Below, in pieces: positions 1-6,812 of a stretch of DNA of 23,943 nt. The notes beneath the pieces were generated by a model that saw only the letters and a list, made by a program, of their open reading frames with translations, did no database searches and was not told where the DNA came from. Numbering within the stretch: the stretch's first letter is position 1; each line of letters opens with the position of its first letter. The position numbers and the translations under genes are program-made. This stretch comes from CAG-307 sp964524125. Lineage in GTDB: Bacteria; Bacillota_I; Bacilli_A; Acholeplasmatales; Anaeroplasmataceae. The stretch lies in the NCBI GenBank assembly GCA_964524125.1, contig CAZGBY010000028.1:1-23943 (forward strand), written 5' to 3'.

Positions 1-90
1 CATTCCCCCTTAAAATCCCCTTTGCTATAATTCCACTTTAATTTTACAACTGAGGACTGCACATTTTTTTGCAAAAATGAATAAAAAAAC

Positions 91-119
91 TTGACATTGT
101 TTTTAATAATTGATAGAAT
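91..119 (+). promoter_or_regulatory. Sigma-A promoter of rplK-rplA
   Basis: A consensus -35 TTGACA (91-96) is followed after 17 bases by TAGAAT (114-119), with an extended TG at 111-112. Transcription should start near 126, leaving a structured leader of about 80 bases before rplK. No secE or nusG, the usual upstream partners, lies between the window edge and this promoter, so rplK starts its own transcript here. Confidence 0.85.
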
Positions 120-147
120 GTATAAGCACGTGTATGTAAACACGACA

Positions 148-177
148 GTGGGAGGATATAAAATCCAGTATAACCAC
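148..177 (+). promoter_or_regulatory. L1-binding-type hairpin in the rplK leader
   Basis: The leader contains GTGGGAGG, a short GGA/TCC helix (154-156 with 164-166), then TAACCAC, closed by GTGG (148-151) with CCAC (174-177). This mirrors the 23S rRNA helix that binds ribosomal protein L1 (GUGGGAGG on one strand, AUACCAC on the other), the element that L1 uses for autogenous control of L11 operons. A small hairpin CGTGT/ACACG (129-133 with 140-144) precedes it at the transcript start. The role as an L1 operator is inferred from this rRNA mimicry and from a second copy at 663-690. Confidence 0.7.
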
Positions 178-205
178 AATTTAATTAAAGTAAGGAGGAA
201 TTATC

Positions 206-631
206 GTGGCTAAAAAACTTGTAAAAGTTGTAAAGTTACAAATCCAAGCAGGTAAGGCTAATCCAGCTCCACCAGTAGGACCAGCTTTAGGTCAAGCAGG
301 TGTTAATATCCCTGGTTTCTGTACTCAATTTAATGAACAAACTAAGGATAAGGTTGGATATATTTTACCAGTAGTAATCTCAGTATTCGATGACCGTTCA
401 TTCAGTTTCGTTGTTAAGACTCCACCAGCTTCTGATTTATTAAAGAAAGCTGCAGGAATCCAAAGCGGTTCAGGAAATTCTAAGACTACAAAAGTTGGTA
501 CTATTTCTCAAGCAAAATTAAAAGAAATTGCTGAAATGAAGATGCCAGACTTAAATGCAAACGATGTAGAAGCTGCTATGCGTATTATCGCTGGTACTGC
601 AAGAAACATGGGTATTGCAATTGAAGAATAA
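206..631 (+). CDS. rplK: Large-subunit ribosomal protein L11
   Basis: This 141-residue protein has the usual length of bacterial L11. It binds the GTPase-associated centre of 23S rRNA and supports factor-dependent GTP hydrolysis and the stringent response. The N-terminal domain shows the proline-rich loop (PAPPVGPALGQAGVN) and a GFCTQFNE segment close to the usual GFCKEFN. The C-terminal RNA-binding domain runs from about residue 72 to the end and contains KTTKVGTIS and the terminal ARNMGI segment. The start is GTG at 206, supported by the strong ribosome site AAGGAGG at 192-198. The gene is the first of the transcript and is followed after 76 bases by rplA. It is probably controlled with rplA by free L1 binding at 148-177. 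Confidence 0.99.
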   Translation: MAKKLVKVVKLQIQAGKANPAPPVGPALGQAGVNIPGFCTQFNEQTKDKVGYILPVVISVFDDRSFSFVVKTPPASDLLKKAAGIQSGSGNSKTTKVGTISQAKLKEIAEMKMPDLNANDVEAAMRIIAGTARNMGIAIEE

Positions 632-662
632 GTTTAGGATCTAATTATACGATCTAAAAACT

Positions 663-690
663 TGTGGGAGGAAATCCCGTTTATACCACA
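663..690 (+). promoter_or_regulatory. Second L1-binding-type hairpin before rplA
   Basis: The rplK-rplA spacer repeats the leader element: GTGGGAGG, a short GG/CC inner helix, then TATACCAC, with outer pairing TGTGG (663-667) to CCACA (686-690). TACCAC matches the 23S rRNA L1 site more closely than the leader copy does. It ends a few bases before the rplA ribosome site (TAGGAGGA, 695-702), so binding of L1 could directly limit rplA translation. Confidence 0.7.
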
Positions 691-707
691 TTTTTAGGAG
701 GATACAT

Positions 708-1397
708 ATGAAGAGAGGAAAAAAATACGTTGAAGCTGCTAAGCTTGTAGATTCTAGCAAGAAGTATGATTTAGTTGAAGCATTAGAACTTGCTATTAAA
801 ACATCTACAACTAAGTTCGACGCTACTGTTGAAGTTGCATTCCGTCTAAACTTAGACCCTCGTAAGGCTGAACAAAATTTACGTGGAGCTATCGTGTTAC
901 CTAATGGTACTGGTAAGACTCGTAAAGTTTTAGTATTATGCCGTGGAGCTAAGGCTCAAGAAGCAACTGAAGCTGGAGCAGATTATGTTGGTGATTCAGA
1001 TATGATCAACAAGATTAACCAAGGCTGGTTTGATTTTGATGTAATCGTAGCTACACCAGATATGATGGGTGAACTAGGACGTCTTGGACGTGTGCTTGGA
1101 CCTAAAGGTTTAATGCCAAACCCTAAGACAGGTACAGTTACTATGAACGTAGCAAACGCTGTAAAAGAAATCAAAGCTGGTAAGGTTGAATACCGTTGTG
1201 ATAAGAATGGACAAATTCAATGCTTATTAGGTAAGGCTTCTTTCGGTGCTGAAAAGTTAGCTGAAAACTTCAAAGCTATTTATTCAGTTTTAGTTAAATC
1301 TCGCCCTACAACAGTTAAGGGTACATTCGTTAAGAACATCGCTGTTTCTACAACTATGGGACCAGGTGTTAAGGTTAACGAAGACACAGCTCTATAA
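708..1397 (+). CDS. rplA: Large-subunit ribosomal protein L1
   Basis: This 229-residue protein matches the normal size of bacterial L1. L1 binds the mobile L1 stalk of 23S rRNA, helps release deacylated tRNA from the E site, and acts as a translational repressor of its own operon. The family signature is seen at LGRVLGPKGLMPNPKTGTVT, at about residues 125-144. The N-terminal segment MKRGKKYVEAAKLVD and the C-terminal PTTVKGTFVKNIAVSTTMGPGVKV segment are typical. The ATG start has the strong ribosome site TAGGAGGA 5 bases upstream. The upstream spacer mimics the protein's own rRNA target, which suggests feedback. A 170-base spacer with the L10 leader separates it from rplJ. Confidence 0.99.
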   Translation: MKRGKKYVEAAKLVDSSKKYDLVEALELAIKTSTTKFDATVEVAFRLNLDPRKAEQNLRGAIVLPNGTGKTRKVLVLCRGAKAQEATEAGADYVGDSDMINKINQGWFDFDVIVATPDMMGELGRLGRVLGPKGLMPNPKTGTVTMNVANAVKEIKAGKVEYRCDKNGQIQCLLGKASFGAEKLAENFKAIYSVLVKSRPTTVKGTFVKNIAVSTTMGPGVKVNEDTAL

Positions 1398-1432
1398 TAA
1401 TCAGTTAGATTATTCTAGATATTAAAATCAAA

Positions 1433-1516
1433 TATATGCCGAAGAAAGTAGGCGTGCATTTGGCACTTAATTTCTACCGAGGTATAGCAAAAGAAATATA
1501 ATGTCTTTTCTATGCT
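1433..1516 (+). promoter_or_regulatory. L10 leader with antiterminator
   Basis: The conserved ribosomal L10 leader is recognisable by TGCCGAAGAAAGTAGG, GCACTTAAT and CTACCGAGGT. It folds as a closing stem TATGCC (1435-1440) with GGTATA (1481-1486), a middle stem GTAG (1448-1451) with CTAC (1474-1477), and a hairpin GTGC (1454-1457) with GCAC (1463-1466). The 3' strand of the closing stem is also the start of an antiterminator, in which 1482-1494 pairs with 1504-1515 (one bulged C at 1488). Formation of the L10-bound fold therefore frees the terminator at 1503-1532. This is the logic described for L10(L12)4 attenuation of rplJL in Bacillus subtilis. Confidence 0.9.
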
Positions 1517-1532
1517 CGTAGAAAAGACTTTT
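1503..1532 (+). terminator. Attenuator terminator upstream of rplJ
   Basis: A perfect 10-bp stem GTCTTTTCTA (1503-1512) with TAGAAAAGAC (1519-1528) has a 6-base loop and is followed by TTTT and an AT-rich tail. It lies inside the rplA-rplJ spacer, 36 bases before the rplJ start. Its 5' arm is shared with the antiterminator, so it works as a conditional attenuator and does not simply end the operon. Confidence 0.85.
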
Positions 1533-1567
1533 AATTATTATATAAAAATTTTAACGGAGGTAATACT

Positions 1568-2062
1568 ATGGCAAATGATGCTATTCTTAAGAAGCAAGAA
1601 CTTGTTAATGCTACAGTAGAAAAAATTCAAAAAGCTAAAACTATTATTGCTTTTGACTACCAAGGATTAACAGTTGCTGCATTCATGCAATTAAGACGTA
1701 ATTTACTTAAGTGTGGATGCGAAATCTGCGTTATAAAGAATAATATTAGCCGTCGTGCTGCTGAAGCTGCTGGATATAATGAATTAGCTGCTTCATTAAC
1801 AGGACCTAAAGCTATTTGCTTCTCATATGAAGATGAAGTAGCTCCTGCAAAGGAATTATTCGAATACGCTAAAACAAATGAAAGTGTTAAAGTTTGTAGT
1901 GGTGTTGTATCTGGTAAAGAATTTAATTTCGAACAATTAAAGACATTATCAACATTACCATCATACGAAACATTATTAACTCAACTTGCTGCAGGTATGT
2001 TAGGAACTCTTACTCAATTATCTATTGGTCTTAATATGCTTACAGAAGAAAAAGAAGCCTAA
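1568..2062 (+). CDS. rplJ: Large-subunit ribosomal protein L10
   Basis: The 164-residue product is the base of the L7/L12 stalk. Its N-terminal domain binds the GTPase-centre rRNA and its C-terminal helix carries L7/L12 dimers. The N-terminal pattern (KKQELVNATVEKIQKAKTII, then FDYQGLTVAAFMQLRRNL) and the LASLTGP-like AASLTGPKAICFS segment are typical of L10. The last 35 or so residues (LPSYETLLTQLAAGMLGTL onward) form the stalk helix. The start is ATG with the strong site ACGGAGG (1554-1560). L10, with L7/L12, is expected to repress the gene through the leader at 1433-1532. rplL follows 47 bases later. Confidence 0.98.
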   Translation: MANDAILKKQELVNATVEKIQKAKTIIAFDYQGLTVAAFMQLRRNLLKCGCEICVIKNNISRRAAEAAGYNELAASLTGPKAICFSYEDEVAPAKELFEYAKTNESVKVCSGVVSGKEFNFEQLKTLSTLPSYETLLTQLAAGMLGTLTQLSIGLNMLTEEKEA

Positions 2063-2109
2063 TTAAATTGAAAAAAACTAAATTATATTAAATACGGAGG
2101 AAAATTAAA

Positions 2110-2484
2110 ATGGCAAAGTTAGACAAAGTTACATTTATTGAATCATTAAAAGAAATGACTATTCTTGAAATTAAAGAATTAGTTGACGCTATGAAGGAAG
2201 AATTTGGTATTGACCCAACTGCAGTTGCTGCTGCTCCTGCTGCTGGTGCTGGTGAAGCTGCTGCTGCTGAACAAACAGAATTTGATGTTGTTCTTGCAAA
2301 CGCTGGTGCTCAAAAGATCGCTGTTATCAAGGTTGTTAAGGAAATCACTGGTCTTGGATTAATGGAAGCTAAGGCAATCGTTGAAGGTGCTCCTAAGGCT
2401 GTTAAAGAAAAGGTATCAAAAGCTGAAGCTGAAGACTTAAAAGAAAAGTTAGAAGCTGCTGGTGCTGCTGTTGAAATTAAGTAA
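2110..2484 (+). CDS. rplL: Large-subunit ribosomal protein L7/L12
   Basis: This 124-residue acidic protein has the normal L7/L12 architecture. An N-terminal dimerisation helix pair (about residues 1-35) is followed by an alanine/glycine hinge (about 37-56, AAAPAAGAGEAAAAE) and a C-terminal globular domain (about 57-124). The globular domain contains EFDVVLANAGAQKIAVIKVVKEITGLGL, the surface that recruits EF-G, EF-Tu and IF2. The strong ribosome site CGGAGGA stands 9-15 bases before the ATG, consistent with the need for four or more copies per ribosome. A GC-rich hairpin terminator follows 20 bases after the stop. Confidence 0.99.
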   Translation: MAKLDKVTFIESLKEMTILEIKELVDAMKEEFGIDPTAVAAAPAAGAGEAAAAEQTEFDVVLANAGAQKIAVIKVVKEITGLGLMEAKAIVEGAPKAVKEKVSKAEAEDLKEKLEAAGAAVEIK

Positions 2485-2504
2485 TAATTAAAAGAAAATC
2501 TTAT

Positions 2505-2533
2505 AACCCGAGTTTTAATTAAGCTCGGGTTTT
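2505..2533 (+). terminator. Terminator after rplL
   Basis: An 8-bp stem AACCCGAG (2505-2512) with CTCGGGTT (2524-2531) encloses an 11-base loop and runs into TTTTA. It ends the rplJ-rplL transcript just before ybxB. The short T-run suggests some read-through, which may supply ybxB, since no separate promoter is obvious for that gene. Confidence 0.8.
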
Positions 2534-2555
2534 AGTGTTATTAAAAGGAATTAAT

Positions 2556-3176
2556 ATGTCAAATCATTATTATAGTGAAAAACAGGATGACTTAAAAAGT
2601 AATCCTAACAGTTATACTTTTAACTTTAGAAATAATAGAATGATTTTTACTTCGGATATCGGTGTTTTTTCTAAAAAATACATTGATTTTGGTTCTTATA
2701 CCTTAATTGATGCATTTACCCCGGATTCTAGTAAAAAGACTTTATTAGATGTTGGTTGTGGTTATGGTCCAATAGGTATTACTTTAGGTAAACTATATCC
2801 ATATTTAAACATTAAAATGATAGATATTAACGAACGAGCAGTATCCCTTGCTAAAAAAAACATAGAACAAAATAAAGCACAAAATGTCGAAGTTTTTAAA
2901 AGTAATATCTATGGAAATATAAATGAAGAAGAAAAGTATGATTATATTTTAACAAATCCACCAATCAGAGCTGGAAAAAAAGTTATTTATGAAATATATG
3001 ATGGAGCTTTAAACCATCTAAATGAAAGTGGTCAATTATGGGTTGTTATCCAGAAAAAACAAGGTGCTCCATCGACTATTTCGCATTTAGAAGAAAAATT
3101 TGGTAATTGTGAAGTAGTTTGTAAAGAAAAAGGCTATTTTATTCTAAAATCAGTCTATAGTGTGCTTGACAAATAG
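2556..3176 (+). CDS. ybxB: RsmC-like 16S rRNA guanine methyltransferase (YbxB family)
   Basis: This 206-residue class I S-adenosylmethionine methyltransferase belongs to the RsmC/YbxB family, which in Firmicutes typically sits between rplL and rpoB, as here. The N-terminus MSNHYYSEK is the family hallmark. The SAM-binding motif DVGCGYG is at residues 65-71, the acidic motif II is near MIDINERAV (about 88-96), and the catalytic NPPIRAG is at 134-140. The NPP motif points to exocyclic amino methylation, as in E. coli RsmC, which makes m2G1207 in 16S rRNA. I chose ATG 2556 because AAAGGA (2544-2549) precedes it; an in-frame GTG at 2535 lies within the rplL terminator and has no ribosome site. 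The rpoB promoter -35 overlaps the last codons. Confidence 0.9.
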   Translation: MSNHYYSEKQDDLKSNPNSYTFNFRNNRMIFTSDIGVFSKKYIDFGSYTLIDAFTPDSSKKTLLDVGCGYGPIGITLGKLYPYLNIKMIDINERAVSLAKKNIEQNKAQNVEVFKSNIYGNINEEEKYDYILTNPPIRAGKKVIYEIYDGALNHLNESGQLWVVIQKKQGAPSTISHLEEKFGNCEVVCKEKGYFILKSVYSVLDK

Positions 3177-3194
3177 ACACAAATCGTTTATAAT
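3166..3194 (+). promoter_or_regulatory. Perfect-consensus sigma-A promoter of rpoBC
   Basis: TTGACA (3166-3171) and TATAAT (3189-3194) are separated by exactly 17 bases, so both hexamers and the spacing match the sigma-A ideal. The -35 box is embedded in the last codons of ybxB. The predicted start near 3201 leaves a leader of about 64 bases before rpoB. Confidence 0.9.
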
Positions 3195-3264
3195 GTTAAA
3201 ATGCTTATAATGGGCGTTTTGTGCTTAAATTTTTGCAAAAATAAATACACAAGGGGTGACTTTA

Positions 3265-6200
3265 ATGAGTTACAAAAACGTAAACTATGGAAAGAAGTCT
3301 GTGAGACGAAATTATTCAAAAGTGCGTACTGATGTTGCACTTCCAAACTTAATTGAAATTCAAACTAAGTCTTTTGATAATTTTGTTACAGAAGGGTTAA
3401 AGGAATTATTTAGTGATATATCTCCTATTAAATCTTATGACGGTAATAACCTAGAAATCTATTTTGGTGATTTCCGTTTTGAAGACCCAAAATATGATGT
3501 TGTTGAGTGTAAACTACGCGACGTCAATTATTCACGTCCTTTAAAGGTTAAGGTACGTTTAAACAACAATGTTACAGGTGAACAAAAAGAAAAGGAATTA
3601 TTCTTTGGTGATATACCTTATATGACACCTGTTGGTACTTTTATTATTAATGGTGCTGAACGTGTTGTTATTTCCCAAATTGTTCGTTCTGCAGGTGTAT
3701 ATTACGCAAACGAAATTGATAAGAAAAGTGGAGATATTAGATATACTGGTCAAGTAATTCCTACACGTGGTGCTTGGATTGAATATGAAACAGGTTCAAG
3801 AGATGTTTGGTATGGTAAATTAGACCGTTCTAAGAAGATTCCTATTACTACACTTTTACGTGCATTTGGTTTATCTTCAAATGAACAAATTACTAGTTTA
3901 TTTGGTGAATCTAAATATATGACCGCAACTTTTGAAAAAGATATTACTACAAATAGTGAAGATGCAGCTGTAGAAGTGTATGCTAAATTACGTCAAGGTG
4001 AAAGAGTACCAGTAGATGGAGCTCGTTCATTTATTGCGTCAAGATTATTTGAAGATCGTCGTTATGATTTACAAAAGGTTGGGCGTTATAAATATAATCT
4101 AAAATTAGATGTATTAGACCGAGCAAAAGGTCATGTATTAAACAATGACATTGTTGCAAATGATGATATTTTTGATGATATTACTGGTGAATTAGTATTT
4201 GCTAGTGGTGATATTATTGCTAAAAAGGGTAGTAAAATTGAAGGAGAAGTTCTTGAAAATCTACAAAAAGGTCGTCAAGCATTCCGCCAAGTTATTGATA
4301 TGGGTGGAGTTCTTGGTCAAGAAAACCCTGAATGTGAAATCCTTGAATGTTTAGTTACAATTGGTGATGATACTAATTTAGTTAAGATGATTGGTAATGA
4401 CCAAAGGGAAGAATCTTTACACATTACTTTATCAGATATTATTGCGGCTACAAGTTATTATTTTAACTTATATGATGGTGTTGGTTCACTTGATGATATT
4501 GACCATTTAGGTAATCGTCGTTTACGTTTAATTGGTGAATTATTAAAGAATCAATTCCGTATCGGTTTCGCTCATCTTGAAAAGAATATTGTTGAACGTA
4601 TGTCAACGGTAGATATTCATGAAGCTACTCCTGAAAACTTAATTAATGTAAAACCATTATCATCAGCGCTTAAGGAATTCTTTGGTTCATCACAATTATC
4701 ACAATTCATGGATCAAATTAATCCGCTTGCTGAAATTACACAAAAACGTCGTGTATCTGCTTTAGGTACAGGTGGTATTGCTAGAGACCGTGCTGGTGTA
4801 GAAGTTCGTGACGTTCATAATTCTCACTATGGTAGAATGTGTCCTATCGAAACACCAGAAGGTCCATCTTGTGGTCTTATTACATCTTTGGCAACTTATG
4901 CTCGAGTTAATTCGTTTGGATTTATTGAAACTCCATATTTAATTGCTAAAACAGATGAAAATGGAAATAAATATATTTCTGAAGAAATCGAATATTTGTC
5001 AGCTGATAGAGAAAATGGTGTTGTAATTGCATCAGCTTCTACTAAGTTAGATGAAAATGGATATATTATTGATGAAAGAGTAATCGGTCGTCGTGCTGGT
5101 GAAACAGAAATTGTTGAACCTAACGATGTTGATTACATGGACGTATCTCCTAAACAAGTTGTATCAGTTGCTGCTTCTTGTATTCCATTCCTTGAACACG
5201 ATGACGCTACTCGTGCACTAATGGGTGCGAACATGCAACGTCAAGCTGTTCCTATTATTGCTCCAGAATCTCCAATTGTTGGTACTGGTATGGAACACTT
5301 TGCAGCTAAGGATTCTGGTTCTGCATGTGTTGCTACTATGGGTGGTATTGTTGAATATGTTGATGCTAAGAAGATTGTAGTTCGTGAAGACGATGGAAAC
5401 TTACATACTTATAAGATGTATCAATTTTTACGTTCTAACTCATCTACAACTATTTGGCAACGTCCTATTGTTACAGTAGGGGAAAGAATTGATCGTGGAG
5501 ATGTAATTGCTGATGGTCAATCTATGCAAAATGGAGAACTTGCTCTAGGACGTAATGTTCGTGTAGGATTTATGACTTGGGAAGGTTATAACTATGAAGA
5601 TGCCGTTATTATGAACGAACAATTAGTAGTTAATGATGTTTATACTTCTGTTCATATTGAAGAATATACAATTGAATCTCGTGATACTAAGCTTGGAAAA
5701 GAAGAAATAACTCGTGATATTCCAGGTGTTGGTGAAGATATGACTAAGTACTTAGATGAAAATGGTATCATTATTCCAGGAACTGAAGTTAAAGAAGGAG
5801 ATATTCTTGTTGGTAAGATTACTCCTAAAGGACAAACTGATCCTACTCCAGAAGAAAGATTATTACTTGCTATTTTCGGAGATAAATCTCGTGATAGTCG
5901 TGATACTTCACTTAAGGTTCCTCATGGAGGGTCTGGTGTTGTACAATCTGTTCAACACTATTCTAAGAAGAATGGTGATGATTTAAATCCAGGTGTTAAT
6001 GATGTCGTTCGTGTTTATATTATTCAAAAGCGTAAGATTGGTGTAGGAGATAAGATGTCAGGTCGTCATGGTAATAAGGGTGTTATTTCTAATGTACTTC
6101 CTGCAGAAGATATGCCATTCTCAGCTGATGGTAAACCACTTGATATTATTCTTAACCCACAAGGTGTACCTTCTCGTATGAATATTGGTCAAGTACTTGA

Positions 6201-6798
6201 ACTTCATTTAGGTCTTGCTGCTCAAAAATTAGGTGTTAAAGTTGCTACACCAGTATTTGATGGTCTATCTTATGAAGACTTAATGGATATTATGAAAGAA
6301 GCTGATGTTCCACAAGATGGTAAGATTACTCTTTATGATGGCCGTACAGGCGAACCTTTTGAAAATAAAGTTAACGTAGGTATTATGTATTTTATCAAAC
6401 TTGACCACATGGTTGATGATAAGTTACATGCTCGTTCTGTTGGTCCATATACTTTAGTTACTCAACAACCTATGGGTGGTAAAGCTCAAAATGGTGGTCA
6501 ACGTTTCGGAGAAATGGAAGTTTGGGCACTAGAAGCATATGGTGCTGCTCATACATTACAAGAAATGTTAACTGTAAAATCAGATGACCTTGTAGGTCGT
6601 AATAATGTATTCCATGCAATTGTTGATGGAAGACCTATTCCAGAAGCTAGTATTCCAGAATCATTTAGAGTATTAGGTAGAGAACTTCAAGCTCTAGGTA
6701 TTCATGTAGAATTAATTTCTGAAGATGGTACAAATGAAATAAATAAATCAATCGTTGATGAAAATGATGATGACTTTATCAGTAAATTCGGTATGTAA
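3265..6798 (+). CDS. rpoB: RNA polymerase beta subunit
   Basis: This 1177-residue protein is the beta subunit of RNA polymerase, close to the roughly 1190 residues of B. subtilis RpoB. Recognisable segments include the rifampicin cluster (SSQLSQFMDQ onward, residues about 475-505), HYGRMCPIETPEGPSCGLI, GYNYEDAVIMN, GRHGNKGVIS (residues 933-942, active-site region) and GGKAQNGGQRFGEMEVWAL (from residue 1071). The start is ATG 3265, preceded by AAGGGGTGA (3251-3259); the in-frame GTG at 3256 is part of that ribosome site. An unusual residue is Gln493 (codon at 4741), where E. coli and B. subtilis have the rifampicin-contacting His526. Ile also replaces Asn/Thr at the position of E. coli 518. 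rpoC follows 14 bases downstream in the same operon. Confidence 0.99.
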   Translation: MSYKNVNYGKKSVRRNYSKVRTDVALPNLIEIQTKSFDNFVTEGLKELFSDISPIKSYDGNNLEIYFGDFRFEDPKYDVVECKLRDVNYSRPLKVKVRLNNNVTGEQKEKELFFGDIPYMTPVGTFIINGAERVVISQIVRSAGVYYANEIDKKSGDIRYTGQVIPTRGAWIEYETGSRDVWYGKLDRSKKIPITTLLRAFGLSSNEQITSLFGESKYMTATFEKDITTNSEDAAVEVYAKLRQGERVPVDGARSFIASRLFEDRRYDLQKVGRYKYNLKLDVLDRAKGHVLNNDIVANDDIFDDITGELVFASGDIIAKKGSKIEGEVLENLQKGRQAFRQVIDMGGVLGQENPECEILECLVTIGDDTNLVKMIGNDQREESLHITLSDIIAATSYYFNLYDGVGSLDDIDHLGNRRLRLIGELLKNQFRIGFAHLEKNIVERMSTVDIHEATPENLINVKPLSSALKEFFGSSQLSQFMDQINPLAEITQKRRVSALGTGGIARDRAGVEVRDVHNSHYGRMCPIETPEGPSCGLITSLATYARVNSFGFIETPYLIAKTDENGNKYISEEIEYLSADRENGVVIASASTKLDENGYIIDERVIGRRAGETEIVEPNDVDYMDVSPKQVVSVAASCIPFLEHDDATRALMGANMQRQAVPIIAPESPIVGTGMEHFAAKDSGSACVATMGGIVEYVDAKKIVVREDDGNLHTYKMYQFLRSNSSTTIWQRPIVTVGERIDRGDVIADGQSMQNGELALGRNVRVGFMTWEGYNYEDAVIMNEQLVVNDVYTSVHIEEYTIESRDTKLGKEEITRDIPGVGEDMTKYLDENGIIIPGTEVKEGDILVGKITPKGQTDPTPEERLLLAIFGDKSRDSRDTSLKVPHGGSGVVQSVQHYSKKNGDDLNPGVNDVVRVYIIQKRKIGVGDKMSGRHGNKGVISNVLPAEDMPFSADGKPLDIILNPQGVPSRMNIGQVLELHLGLAAQKLGVKVATPVFDGLSYEDLMDIMKEADVPQDGKITLYDGRTGEPFENKVNVGIMYFIKLDHMVDDKLHARSVGPYTLVTQQPMGGKAQNGGQRFGEMEVWALEAYGAAHTLQEMLTVKSDDLVGRNNVFHAIVDGRPIPEASIPESFRVLGRELQALGIHVELISEDGTNEINKSIVDENDDDFISKFGM

Positions 6799-6812
6799 GG
6801 AGGGCGATTTTT

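Noticed and set aside
1..73. Possible start of a divergent minus-strand gene: CAT at 1-3 with AAGGGGGA next to it
   Set aside because: The purine-rich site abuts the ATG too closely, no convincing minus-strand promoter is seen, and no coding sequence is inside the window.
983..1174. Open frame on the minus strand inside rplA
   Set aside because: It is a shadow of a highly conserved ribosomal protein gene and has no ribosome site or family resemblance.
1398..1430. Independent promoter for rplJ between rplA and the L10 leader
   Set aside because: TAAAAT at 1423-1428 has no acceptable -35 at 16-18 bases, so I do not call it.
2535..2555. GTG start upstream of ybxB
   Set aside because: It lies at the end of the rplL terminator without a ribosome site; the conserved MSNHYYSEK start at 2556 has one.
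5756..5986. Frames inside rpoB, at the rpoB-rpoC junction (6702-6899, minus) and inside rpoC (7193-7474, 9158-9382, 9271-9492)
   Set aside because: All overlap strongly conserved polymerase coding sequence in other frames and show no signals of their own.
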